Origin: Helicoverpa zea
Taxonomy: Eukaryota; Arthropoda; Insecta; Lepidoptera; Noctuidae
Length of the DNA stretch: 64,000 nucleotides
Direction of reading: 5' to 3'
Assembly: GCF_022581195.2 (NCBI RefSeq)
Contig: NC_061463.1
Coordinates: forward strand, 11,346,001-11,410,000
Part shown: piece after piece, positions 1 through 11,173 of the stretch
Position numbering within the stretch: the stretch's first letter is position 1
Layout of the letters: every line of letters starts with the position of its first letter
Position numbers and translations under genes: made by a program
The notes under the pieces: generated by a model
Told to the model about the DNA's origin: nothing
What the model saw: only the letters and a program-made list of their open reading frames with translations
Database searches by the model: none

Positions 1-319
1 GGAAGATTTGGAAAAAAAAGGCAATAAAAGAAAACATAGTTTCTGGGTACACAACATATTCAAGAAGAGATCGGAACATGCAGAGCGAGAGCGCGGAATG
101 CGTTCACTGATCGGCATCGACATTACGTATGACGTCATCGGCAGGCATCGCAAAAGTTGCCTCTCGGAGCATAGGTGTCGGCATTGTCGATGTGCGATGC
201 GTACGATGCGGACAGGTGGACGCACTCGTATGAGTTTCTATATAAATGATACTACGATCCGTTGCGTGCGATACATCCGATGCGTACGATACCGACAAGT
301 GGACGCTTAGCTTTAGCCT
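1..319. other. 5' flank/intron of the transporter with an internal duplicated block
   Basis: No transporter exon could be recognised here. A block of about 28 bp beginning GATGCGTACGAT and ending in GTGGACGC occurs twice, at about 196-222 and 279-306, with a few mismatches. The block has many CpG and CGATGCG-like words, unlike the AT-rich introns nearby, which suggests a degenerate repeat. The frame of the first transporter exon is open through this block from position 246, so whether part of it is coding is unresolved. Confidence 0.4.
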
Positions 320-2333
320 AACCTTGCAAGCTTGCAATAAGCTCATCCATCTTACAATCTGCCAACAGTGGAACCTCGTTTGCAACGGCGACTTCTACCC
401 GACCCTGGGCTTAGTCCTCCTAGCTGTGGGCGGCATCATCGGCAACTATATCTTCGGCTACCTCCAGGACACTCTCGGAAGAAAACCCTCCTTCTTCATC
501 TACCTCCTTATTGAATGCATCTTCGGAGTCGCTACGGCTTTCGCTCAGAACTACGTTATATGGTGCATCTATAGGTTTGGCGTGGGGTTCACCGTACCTG
601 CGATTATGACCACGCCTTATGTTTTAGGTAAGTAGATGTAATTTTTTGCTGTTACTTTTTTTGAGATGGCCTACAATAAAGTGCTATTGATTAATTGTAA
701 GGATATGTTCACCAAGTGATTTTCAATTTAGCAAAATGCTGTACCTAACATTTTTGAATTTTATGTAATGGCGTAATAACTCCTATAACTTAGACGATGC
801 TTACAGCCATAGAACTGGTGGGACCACGAAGCAGAACGCTTTGCACCATTTTATCGAACATTGCGTACTCCATGGGGCTCATCCTCCTTGCTGGTGTAGT
901 CTACTTGGTGAGGGACTGGCGACACCTAGCACTGGCCACTACGCTGCCCTTCGTATGTTTCTTCCTGTACCTTTGGCCTATGCCAGAGAGCCCTCGATGG
1001 TTATTGGCCAGAGGAGAATTCGAGAAGGCTGAAGTCATTTTGAGGAATATGGCCAGGTATGTTTGAAAGAACTGTTCTGTATTCATTCCAAATTCAAAAA
1101 CAAAAAGATCGTTTAATTCCTGACAATACTAGACAAGACAATATTTACCTTTACTTAATTACTTTGTAGTAAGCATATTAGTAGGAAAAATATTTGTCTC
1201 TTTTCCCAGGATAAATGGCAAATCTTTACCAGCAAATTACATGGTACAACTCCACAGAAAATACGAGACAGATAAATTGAAACAAGACATGGAGAAGAAG
1301 AAGATGAGGAAATATGGCATTTTGGACTTATTCAGGACGCCTAATTTGAGGAAGAAAACTATTATAATCACGTTTATTTGGTTCACTAACACCAGCGTTT
1401 ACGTTGGTCTATCTTACTATGCTCCAGTGCTGGGTGGTGATGAGTTTCTGAACTTTTTTCTGGCTGGAATTGTGGAGCTGCCAACCTATTTGTTCCTGTG
1501 GCCCTCCATGGAGAGGCTAGGAAGGAGATGGACCTTGTGTATGAGCATGGTTGTGGGAGGTGTCGCTTGCTTAACCACGTTTCTTGTGCAACATGGTTAG
1601 TTGGTTCTTCATTACTAGAATTATTGCATGAATGGTATAGAAAAGCAATTATACCTAAGCTTGAGTTTTAATTGTATTTTTAACAGCGTGATTAAACATT
1701 AAGTTTTAACTAACTCTTATCTTTTTTCAGAAACCTACGTAACACTAGCGTTATATTGTGTCGGTAAAATGGGCATTTCATCCTCTTTCGTCGTTTTGCC
1801 CCTGATGGCATCGGAGTTATATCCGACAGTAGTCAGAGGTCTGGGTATGAGTCTCAGTTCCGTACTCGGCATGTTGGGTCCTATTTTCATCCCACTCGTG
1901 AATTATTTGGTACGATTTTTCACAAACTTGTACCTAGTTTATTTATTAAGGTTTATGCCATGTCCACTAGTCATAAAATTTCTTTTTTTGTTTTTAGGGA
2001 TCTGACATAATGGTTCTTCCGCTAATTATAATGGGCGCCCTACTAGTAGCTGGTGGTATAGCCAGTTTGCTTTTGCCAGAAACCCTGAATCAACATCTAC
2101 CTCAGACTTTAGAAGACGGTGAAAAAATGGGACTGGATACTGATTTCTGCTGCAATCCGCCTGTTAAAGAGACAATTAATCAAGAAGGAAAGGATATTAA
2201 TCCAGAACAAATTCCTTGTAGTGCGTGCAATACTCTGTGTTCCTGTCAGATGGTCAACGTATCTCTTGTTGAAAATATTGCCGCTGTCACAGAAAAAGAC
2301 AGTGAAAAAGTTGATTTCGTTGTTGTTAAATAA
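320..2333 (+). CDS. SLC22-family organic cation / carcinine-type transporter, 3' portion
   Basis: Major facilitator superfamily membrane transporter of the SLC22 organic-ion group. The visible part starts just before TM2 (NLVC motif); 5' exons lie outside the window. Exons by splice sites and frame: about 320-627, 807-1056, 1210-1595, 1731-1909, 1998-2333. The MFS loop motif GYLQDTLGRK lies between TM2 and TM3, and the SLC22 signature PESPRWLL is in the middle. The last exon ends the final TM with LLLPETLNQHLPQTLED, followed by a cytosolic tail with a cysteine cluster (CSACNTLCSC). The exon at 807 uses the acceptor after TTACAG, which restores PYVLAIELVGP; the nearer AG at 792-793 would break the frame. 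The first visible exon's left edge is uncertain: 369 (after CAACAG) is possible, but the frame stays open further left. Drosophila CarT is the closest family member I recall; substrate is inference. An ATTAAA poly(A) candidate is at 2365. Confidence 0.85.
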
Positions 2334-2421
2334 TATTGTTAGGTATGTTAAGCTTACTTTATTTATTAAATATATAGAAACCAGTTCAGAATCTCATTAA
2401 CTTGATTTTTATTCCTAGCTT

Positions 2422-3054
2422 CAGTGGCGGCCCTAGGGGTGTGCGAACTGTGCCATCGCACAGGGCCTCGCGCTTGGGGGGGCCTCGCGCTACAACCCAC
2501 ACTAATATAAAAAAATATAATTAGAAGATATATATCTGGTCTGGTCCAAGAAAAAAAATGTGCATTTTTTCTATATTTCTAATTCATCCTGCGTTTACTT
2601 TTTGAGTCCTCAATTTAACAAAAAGTTGGAACACCAAAATAACAAAGCAACTGGCTCTCGATCCAGTCACGGATTCTTTTTATTTGTGCTTGCTTTTAAA
2701 AAATGTCCCAAAACTCAAAAATTTTCGCGCTCGCTACGCTCGCGCCTTGACCTTGCACTGTTATTTATTATACAAATTTAGGTGCTTCAGTGACCTAAAG
2801 CTCAAAAATTTTTGCGCTCGCTACGCTCGCGGGTGCTTGACTTTACACTTGTTTTATTTTTTCATCCTTTTTTAGCCGAACCTAGAAGGTAGCGCCGCTT
2901 TAAGTCCTTTTATTAACAAGAAAATAACTCCTAGTTTTCGTATGAACTTTTTTATTTACGACGTGCGAACTACTCAAGCTACAATCTTTCTATACATAGG
3001 GAACGCTTGGGTCCTGATTGCACCCGGGCGCTACATGAGCCAGAGACGGCCCTG
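2422..3054. mobile_element. hAT-like non-autonomous element (weak)
   Basis: The left end reads CAGTGGCGGCCCTAGGGG. The right end, read on the other strand, is CAGGGCCGTCTCTGG, so the ends resemble imperfect CAG-type hAT termini. Inside, a module containing TTCGCGCTCGCTACGCTCGCG occurs at about 2724 and, as TTTGCGCTCGCTACGCTCGCG, at about 2811. GGGCCTCGCGCT is also doubled near 2463-2490. No 8-bp target duplication was found, so class and ends are tentative. The element lies just after the transporter's 3' end. Confidence 0.4.
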
Positions 3055-3483
3055 AATCAGTTATACGAAGAGCTGAATATTATCTCGGTGCTGTAATGTA
3101 TATTAGAAAATAATTTAACTGAAATTTATCCCACTACCGAAATAGTCTTGAGAATTCGAATAATAAAATAATAATATCGAAAAAGCAGTTTTCGAGGCTT
3201 AAAATTATTAAAACATGTTTAAGGAATTCGATGATACAAGATCGACTTTCAGCCCTTGCTATTCTTTCGATCGAAAATGACGTTGCTCATTCATTCGATT
3301 ATTCTGAATTAATTAAAGATTTTAGTTTAATATTCGTTAATTTTGTGATTCTTTAAATATAAACTGTAGTAAACAAAATTTTAATAATTAGTTTAACTTG
3401 AGCATTTCTCCTCAAACATGACGGTTAGCTAAATCAAAACGCCAGCTTACTCTCGCAACACATACTTTTCACTATAGACAAAG
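3055..3483. other. Intergenic, AT-rich, nothing recognised
   Basis: AT-rich DNA between the hAT-like repeat and the LINE 3' end. I see no reading frame or repeat that I can name. Confidence 0.5.
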
Positions 3484-5060
3484 GGCCTTTTTTTTCCGAC
3501 GTCAAAAATCATCAAATGACCCCTCCCGCTGTGGGTTGGCAGCGGTGAGGGAGTGTCAGACTCTTACTGACTAAAAACCGTCGTGTTCCGTCATAGGCCT
3601 TTTATGTACCAGGGCCGCGGTATCTCTTTCGAACAACCCGCAGCCCCGGCAGGCCTTGGCCCTGCTGGGCCTCGCTGGGGTTGTTGACATCTCTTTGAGG
3701 AGCGCGTGGAACAACGCGCGCCGTCGACACGGGTCTGTCGTCTAAGCAGACAGAGGGACGATGAGCCACCCAAACTCACCGCCCACAGACCCACGCCTAC
3801 GGTGGCCGGGAGTCATCACGCGACACCCGGCGCCCATGGTGTCTACCTGGTCCAGCGCGGCGGCCGGGATGAGAGGTGCGTACGCTCTGGCGTTCCGCCT
3901 CCTCCTTCTCGAGCATGACCGCTTCGCAGAAGGAGGCGACGGCATCCCATTCCCTCTCGCCGCCGCCCAAAGCCTCGACGAGGACCCGGCGGTGCCCCTC
4001 CCATGCGGGGCACACCTGGACTGTGTGGTCCACCGTGTCCTCGGGGCTGTCCGCACAATGGTGACACCCGGCCGCCTCCTCACGACCGATTCGGTGCAGG
4101 TACCTCCCGAAACAACCGTGTCCGGTGAGGACCTGCGTCATGCGGTACGTGAGGGCGCCATGACTCCTCCCGAGCCACTCCTCAAAGAGGGGACTTACCG
4201 CCACGATGGTGGCGTGCCCTGCACTGGGTTGCGACAGTCGCTCCCTCCAGGCCACCATGAGATCGCGCCGGAGCTCTGCCCGCTGCGCGACAACTTGCCG
4301 CGGCAACGGGGTTTCCCCCCGGCGCTGAGCCTCCTCGCGCCAGTCGTACAGGCGCAAGAAGACTCTCGCCTCCAGATCCCACGGTGGCAGTCCGGCTAGT
4401 AGGCCAGCTGCTTCGCGGGAGATCGTGCGGTACCCCCGGATTAGCCTGATGGCTATCACCCTTTGGGGCACGTTCAGGTAGTGTACGGGCCGCTTCCGTA
4501 CCGAACGTGCCCATACCGGGGCCCCGTAAAGGGCCATGGACCGTAAGACTCCCGCATAGAGTTTACGGCAGGGGGCGTTTGGGCCTCCCAGGTTGGGCAG
4601 GAGCCGCCTGAATGCAGCACCTGCCTTCTCCAGTTTGGGGCCCAAACGTCGGAAATGCTCGACGAAGTTCCACCGGCTGTCGAGGACGAGTCCCAGGTAT
4701 TTCATCGCCCTCTCGACGCCGATGGGAACCCCCCCCCCCCACCGTGACTTGGGAGCCTGAAGGTGGCGCGTTCCGAAGTCCATGAAAGCACATGGCCTCG
4801 GATTTGTGCAAAGCCACCTCCAGGCCCAGCAGCTGGATCCTCTCGATTACTGTCGCAACCCCGCGCGTCATTATGTCGGCCGCCTCCTGGTGCGACCTCC
4901 CCTGTGCCAGAACCAGCGTGTCGTCAGCGTAGCAGACCACGCTGACGCCGCTAGGGAGGTCGGCGCGCAGCACCCAGTCGTAGACGATGTTCCACAAGAG
5001 CGGCCCCAGAACCGACTCCTGCGGAACACCGCACGACATCTCTCGCCGGTTCTAGACAAA
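3484..5060 (-). mobile_element. 5'-truncated R1-like non-LTR retrotransposon (LINE), broken
   Basis: The minus strand encodes the C-terminal half of a reverse transcriptase ORF and its 3' tail. It shows the fingers/palm motif CGVPQESVLGPLLWN (the family normally has GVPQGS), the catalytic YADDT, then thumb and connection sequence and a C-terminal zinc-knuckle-like CHHC...H...C motif (CHHCADSPEDTVDHTVQVC). The protein is split between two frames, 5039-4563 and 4783-3797. The shift falls at a run of C at about 4731-4740. A stop also lies just upstream of the SCGVPQ motif. The 3' end (low coordinate) has TTTTTAGTCAGTAAGAGTC, a GC-rich hairpin region, then TTTTTGACGTCGG and an A-rich tail. It is a dead 5'-truncated copy; R1-clade assignment is by RT motif style. 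Its 5' limit is uncertain and could reach about 5170. Confidence 0.85.
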
Positions 5061-5590
5061 GGGCCTCGCATAGACCTGCCGCACGTAGCCTCGCAATGGC
5101 TAGGGCCGCCGCTGCCTAGCTTTGAGCTGTGGCAGATGTACCTTAGGCGTCCACTACTGTGGGTATACCTAAAACCCTAATACTTTTGACGTGACTACTC
5201 CTATGCCCTCCCTTATGTACCCACCATATACATATGTATTCATACGCGTCCTGTTTACTTTCCCTATACTTATGTATGGTTCTCCTGTAATATAGAGCCC
5301 CATGAACTCTCCCTTTGAACACATAATAGCTTTTTCCCTTCTGTTTCTGTACGTAAACATAAAACTATCATTCACCGTACTCAATAAATCAGTCGAAACT
5401 CGATGATCATATATCATAGGTACATTAGTTTCCGAACGAAAATCAACGAGAAGACAACACTTTTTGTCTATGACAGAATCAGCTGTCATCTGATCTGTCA
5501 TTGCAATGATAATTTTAATCAATGTGCGGCTACAAGAATTGTAAAATAAATAGTAATTGATGAAATAAGCTTGATATTAGTTGTTAAACC
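5061..5590. other. Upstream region of the oligopeptidase gene with an unassigned minus-strand ORF
   Basis: From 5061 to about 5165 the DNA is still GC-rich and may be LINE. A 117-codon open frame runs on the minus strand from 5522 to 5169, without recognised domains or a signal. It sits head to head with the oligopeptidase start at 5591 and ends near the LINE boundary, so it could be a chance ORF in a promoter region or a relic cut by the insertion. I cannot name it. Confidence 0.35.
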
Positions 5591-8243
5591 ATGGCTTTAT
5601 CGTTTTTACGTAGTAGTGTAATAGCCCGCAACGTTAAAAGACAACTTTATCAGAATAAACGCAACGCTGGATACGTTGTTCTGTGAGTAACATTGATTTT
5701 TATTTCACTTTTATCTGTATTACACAGTTAGTCTTGAGCGTTATGAATGAAAATTAATTTCAAATATAGAATCTATACATTACATTTTAGTAGGATTTAA
5801 TTAAAAGGTCGCATTTCACAATACGCAGTCCGATTTCGAAATTAGATTGTAGGTCCGCCTCGAAGCTTTCCTGGTCTCAAGTCCCGCTTTATTTACGTAA
5901 CATTTAAAAGTAAAATATAGTGTATTTACAAATAAAGTTCTATTATGTTAAAATGTTTTCTTATCAGATTATAACCTAGAAGACATTTATAATTTTATAG
6001 GTCAAAACACTCCAATGTTTAATTAAAGTAACCATTTTCCTAGTAATGTGTCAAGTAAAACGACAATTCGAACAAAAGACTAGAATCCACCCCTAAGATG
6101 ACCTATTGACCCTAGATTGTTAATAATGATGATGAAAATTGAGTTTACTCATAAAATGTCTGTTTTCAGTATTCCAGAGATAGGAGAAGATGCAGAAAAT
6201 ACTTTACTGTCCGACAATGGACTACCAGAGTTTAATGACATCTCAATCGAAAAATGCATAGCCACAATCAGCAAACAGAGTTTAGAGTATGAAAATGGAG
6301 TCCGACAGATTGAACATGCTTCAGAAAATTGCAAAAATGCATTTGTTGAAGTATTTAAGCCATTGGAGAAGTTAGATTCACAGTTGGAACTGACATGGGG
6401 AATGGCAAAGACTTTGTACCTCGGAAACAGTTCACTCATGCCTACAAAATCATATATACACATACATGAGAGAGCCCACAAGGCTCGCTCCACAAAATTC
6501 AACAGCATACCCATCTTCCAAGCTGCAGTCACAGAAAAGAACAGACTTAAAAAACTAACGGATGAAGAACAGAGGCTACTTGATAAGTACATTCTAGAAG
6601 GCAAACTTAATGGTCTAGATGTAAAAGGCATCAAAAGAGACAGATTAAACAATGTCCTATCAGGATTACAGAAAGAAAGGCAGATGTTCAGAGACAAAGT
6701 GAATATAGCTAATAAGGTCTTCACAAGCACTATAAAGGATGACAGGGTTATGAGAGAATTCCCAGATACTCTAGTCTACTCTATGGCAATGGGTGCTGAC
6801 CCTCAAAAAGGCCCATGGAAGGTTACTTTGCAACCCCATATTTATGAGCCATTCATGCAGTACTGCCCTGATAGAGACCTGAGATGGAATGCTTGGCAGG
6901 CTCATGTACAAAGATGTTCCAACTACGTAAACAAAGAACTTGAAACTGGCACGAATCTGGAAAATATAAGGAGTTTACGCAGAGAGCAGGCCACCATACT
7001 CGGTTATGAAACTTATGCAGACATGAGCATGGAAACCAAAATGGCTGGTTCTGTTGAAAATGTGAACAATGTGCTAGACAGCTTGCTGGAGAGTGCCAGG
7101 TCAATGCAGGATGTGGAACTTGAGTTGCTGCAGAGATATGCACAGGAAAGAGGCTTTGATGTCAAACTAGAACAGTGGGACATACCTTATTGGCAAAGGA
7201 AACAGAAATGGTCCCTGTATGGTTTTGATGAAGACAAAATTAGGGAGTACTTCCCACTACCCAGAGTGATTACTAGTCTTTTCAATTTGTGCAGCCAATT
7301 ATTTAACATCCAAATTGTTGAGCGAACGGGCATCCATACTTGGCATAAGGATGTTAAGTTCTATGATGTTTATGATGAGTCTAGTGATGCCCCTATTGCC
7401 AACTTTTATTTGGACCCATATGCACGCCAGGACCTTAAAATACGCATTTACGATGATGCAGGATGGCATATTGCAATCAGAAACAAATGCACATCCACTG
7501 AGACAACCCCATTATCAGCATTAATATTTAATTTCCAAACTCCAAGTGAAGACAAACCATCTTTACTGACCTTCAATGAGGTTGGTATTCTGTTCCAAAG
7601 ATTTGGTCATTGTCTACGTCATTTGCTGACAAAGGCTAATTACTCTGAAGTGGCTGGACTTTCTAATGTCGAGTGGGATGCTGCCGAGGTTTGTGGCCAA
7701 GTGATGACTCACTGGCTTTATGACCCCAACACTATTAGATCAGTGAGTGGCCATTGTGAAACAGGAGAGCCTTTACCAGATGACATTGTGAAGAACTTGC
7801 AAAACATCAGAGGGCACATGTCAGGATACAACTTGTGCAAAGAACTTTATCTGTCCAAACTTGACTTGGAACTGCACACGAAAAAGGCTTTCTGGAGAGA
7901 CATTGTTAGAGAATTGTGGCCTAAATACCATGCATTACCTTTTGACAAGTATGACTCTCATCCTCTTTCGTTTACTAAGATCATCTCTGAGGAATGGGGC
8001 AGTGCGTACTACTGTCGTTTGTGGTCGAGAATGATCGCCGCTGACATCTACAGTGCATTTGAGGAAGCCAGGCAAGGTGACCAGGATGTCCTGGATGTGG
8101 GCAAGAGGTATAGAGACACATTCTTGGCTGTTGGAGGTAGTTGTCACCCCAGTGAGGTGTTCAGGAGGTTCCGCGGAAGGGACCCCTCCCCACACGCACT
8201 ACTTAAGAATCTTGGTCTACCCAAAAAAGCTATTGAAGAGTAA
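5591..8243 (+). CDS. Mitochondrial M3-family oligopeptidase A-like protein, probable pseudoenzyme
   Basis: Two exons, 5591-5682 and 6170-8243, joined in phase (…GYVVL|IPEIGEDAEN), give 721 residues, similar to oligopeptidase A/thimet oligopeptidase proteins. Exon 1 encodes a basic, acid-free N-terminus (MALSFLRSSVIARNVKRQLY) typical of a mitochondrial presequence. The body aligns with bacterial OpdA-type proteins, including NPLLS-like and EWDAAE blocks. M3 enzymes cut short peptides using zinc held by HEXXH and a downstream Glu. Here the motif is Q507-R508-F-G-H511: the first zinc His and the catalytic Glu are both lost. The downstream Glu region (VEWDAAEV) remains. The usual GGYAAGYYSY loop reads EEWGSAYYCR (638-647), and the preceding His position is Lys634. 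Catalysis by the normal mechanism is therefore unlikely. A poly(A) signal AATAAA is at 8382. The gene converges with DNAAF4. Confidence 0.9.
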
Positions 8244-8623
8244 AACATTCAGTTAATGTATTATAATTTTATTCCTAATATTATAATGTTTCTGGTGTAT
8301 TTTTCTAGTTTTAATCATGCTTACCATGCCTAATTGAAAATACTAAATAACACTAGAAAATAATTCCGAATCTAAAACATAAATAAAAGCAATCACATAA
8401 TATATCAGGCCACACATAACGTGCATATTATTCACGTGCGCATTCTCCATTCAGGCCTGATGCTAAAGGTCAAAAAAATACGAAGACGAAATGCAAAAAT
8501 ACGAGGCGATAAAGACCAGTTACATTCTTAAAGACCAGACATACATCTCAATTCTAAATCATGCCTCCCGTTACGAATTCTAGCACCTTCCTTATACCTT
8601 ATTATGCTCATATAACTAAGTAA

Positions 8624-11173
8624 TTAATCGGAATCAGGATTCTGCTCCCAAGCGCGTTCCATGTCATGTATATCTTTCTTGATGGTCTCATCGTCCGGGA
8701 GAAGTTTTCCCGCGGCTTTCATTTCGTCTATAGCCTTGTTGAGATAGCCCAGTCGGGCGAGAGCGGCTGCGCGGCGGGCGATGCATTTTGCTCGGCTCCT
8801 GCGGTTGCTTTCGCACGGTGGCTTCATCAGGTCTAAGGCTGTTGAGCAGTCGTTTAGCTGGAATTAAAAAAAAAACTGAATTCAGATTTTATAGAAGGAT
8901 CCTACTTTTCCTAACTACTTATATGTAGCTCCAGTCTGCAATGTGATCGTCTTGAAAGAACTACCTACTTCTAGACCTTGAATAAAAGAGCATCTCGTCG
9001 CTAGACAAGTCTATATCTTATAAAAAATGTGGATGTTAGGGCTGTGATGTGGATCGAATCGGTCGTGAGGAGGCGCCGGGTGTCACCACTGTACGGACAG
9101 CCCCGAGGACACGGTAGACCACACAGTCCAGGAGTGCCCTGCGTGGGAAGGGCACCGCCCGGGTACTAGTCGAGGCTTTTAGGCGGCGGCGACCTCTCGC
9201 GTCCGGCCCTGGTTCAGGCCATGGTCCGGGGCGAGAGGGAATGGGATGCCGTCACCTCCTTCAAGGGAAGCAGTCATGCTCGAGAAGGAGGCGGCGGAAC
9301 GTCAGAGATTCGCACCTCTCATCCCGGCCGCCGCGCTGGAGCAGGTAGACACCACGGGTGCCGGGTGTCGCGAGACGACTCCCGGCCACCGTAGGCCTGT
9401 GTGTAGGGTCTGTGGGCGGTGAGTTCGGGTGGCTCATCATCGCTTGTTCTAAAGAGTTACCGCGGCCCTGGTTCCGTCGTAAGCCTTTTATGGCTTACGA
9501 CGGAACACGACGGTTTTTAGTAAGAGTCTGACACTCCCTCACCGCTGCTTACCCACAGCGGGAGGGGTCATTTGATGATTTTTGACGTCGTTAAAAAAAA
9601 AAGGGCTACCTAGGTCCCGCAGATCGAGACTGAATCGACATAATTTAAAATGAAGTTTATTTATGAATACAACTTACACATTTATTAAAATTGCCAAGAG
9701 CGAAATGTGTAGCGGATCTGTTAGCGTAAAGGCTAGGCAGTTTGTCAGACAGCGATATGCCGTGCGTGTAAGCGCTGATGGCTCCGAGGAAGTTACCGTT
9801 TTTGAAGAACTCGTCTCCTTTTATTTTGCACCATTGTGGGTCTTGCTCCTCGGGTCGGAGGTCCTCCGAGACAAATCCTGGAAAAACAAGATTTTTTATT
9901 CGTAATTTTGCTAAGCAATCTTGAGTACAACAATCTAGGTAGCACAACCACAACCATCAATTTATAGTTATGGTCAGCGTCAAAATTTGCTGAATGAATC
10001 AATATTTCCACTGTGTTCACTAACAATGAAAAAGGAACTAACATAGAGCTTAAGTAATTTGTTACTAACATGAATAAGCATTCTGTCCGAAATAAATGGT
10101 TTATACATATTAATAAGGCAAACGCCAAAATTTACTCAACATCCTAGACTTCTAAAATAAATACATAGATGAACTCTGGTAAGTTTTCAATGAAAATGAA
10201 AATATTTATTTGCCGAGATATGGTGCAACGACACGGTGTAGCAGTTTTGAAAATTTAGATTTGTTCTGCTGCTTTTGAAGCTGCCTGTACCTGTCGCTCG
10301 TCTGGCCAATGTGATATTCTTCAGCCAAGCGGCTTCCTCGTCCGCTGTAGATTCCCTACTGGGCGTCGGAAAAGTCCGGGGAGTGTGTTTGACCTCTAAA
10401 CTCATAGTCTGTCTCAACTTTGGCAGTACCCTCTTAGCAGTCTCTTGTTTTTTCTTCTCTACATACTCAGATTTTACTGGAGTCTTAGCTGGCTTTCGTG
10501 TAGTTGGTGTAGGCTTATTAACTGGTGCTGAGCTTAGGGTAACTTCTTTCTTTTCTTCTACCACTTCCTTTTTATTTTCTTCATCATCTGTTTCGTCTTC
10601 AGATGGAGGAAGTTCAGTTATTTGTACACCATTCGTTTCTTTAGGTGGTGGTGCGCAGATTCTATTGCTATTTTCAACATGATCAACTCTCCAGTCTTCT
10701 AACTCATCCATAGCTTTCTTCCTTTCAGCATCGCGTCTGGAATCCATCAGGTTATGTTGCTGACTGTCTATTTCCATCGCTTGCTGAACTGTGAACCTGT
10801 CTAGCTGGCTCTTTTTTATCTTCCTATCTTCAGACTCCTGTTGAGCTTGTGCCTGACATTTTTCAATCATTTCTTGTCTTATTTTCATTTTGTTAGCCTT
10901 TGTTAGCTCTTTTTCCAGGCACTCCCATTCAATTTCTTCAGTTTTAACTAAATCTAAGATTATCAAATCTTCTTTGACCAAGCATTTGCTTTTCTTTATG
11001 TCTACATCGTGAAGTAGAAATACTTCGAACAAAAATGGACTGAAATTCGCCTTAATGTATTTGTCAGTAGGAAATAGATCAACTTTCTCATGACTAACAG
11101 GGTTTAATGGTACCCTTATGTGTATTTTGCTATTTGTTTGAGACCAAGTGTAATCTTTCACTATTATAGGCAT
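8624..11173 (-). CDS. DNAAF4: Dynein axonemal assembly factor 4 (DYX1C1 homologue)
   Basis: Three exons on the minus strand, 11173-10291, 9877-9678 and 8857-8624, give 438 residues (human protein about 420). The N-terminal CS/p23-like domain starts MPIIVKDYTWSQTNSKI and includes KANFSPFLFEVFL. A charged coiled segment follows (about 100-170), then a low-complexity Lys/Thr/Pro linker and the conserved HTPRTFPTPSRES block. The C-terminus holds TPR repeats (WCKIKGDEFFKNGNFLGAI…, SLYANRSATHFALGNF, then exon 3). The family works as a co-chaperone adaptor with HSP90/HSP70 in the cytoplasm to preassemble axonemal dynein arms. In insects the expected sites are sperm flagella and ciliated sensory neurons (family knowledge). 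Intron 2 carries a LINE fragment. The start lies 450 bp from the divergent PTER copy 1 start, so the two shared a promoter region. Confidence 0.93.
9055..9606 (+). mobile_element. 5'-truncated copy of the same R1-like LINE, in DNAAF4 intron 2
   Basis: This plus-strand segment matches the reverse complement of the LINE at 3484-5060 from the zinc-knuckle-coding region to the tail. Shared words include GTCGTGAGGAGGC, GACAGCCCCGAGGACACGGT, GGGATGCCGTC and TTTTTGACGTCG followed by an A tract at about 9593-9602. It carries an extra stretch of about 50 bp near 9187-9230 and lacks the upstream RT region. It inserted opposite to the DNAAF4 transcript, so its sense strand is antisense to the host gene. 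No intact frame remains. Confidence 0.85.

Noticed and set aside
794..806. AG at 792-793 as acceptor of the second visible transporter exon
   Set aside because: It would shift the frame. The next AG (805-806) restores PYVLAIELVGP, which matches the SLC22 family.
3761..4399. Long plus-strand open frame over the LINE
   Set aside because: It is antisense to the RT frame and owes its length to high GC content. The minus-strand frame carries recognisable RT and zinc-knuckle motifs.
8403..8462. Short inverted repeat (ATATCAGGCC … GGCCTGAT) between two convergent genes as a terminator or hairpin RNA
   Set aside because: Arms are only about 9 bp and the loop is long, so chance is a sufficient explanation.
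10275..10682. 135-codon plus-strand frame
   Set aside because: It is the antisense shadow of DNAAF4 exon 1 (Lys/Glu-rich codons read as Phe/Ser).
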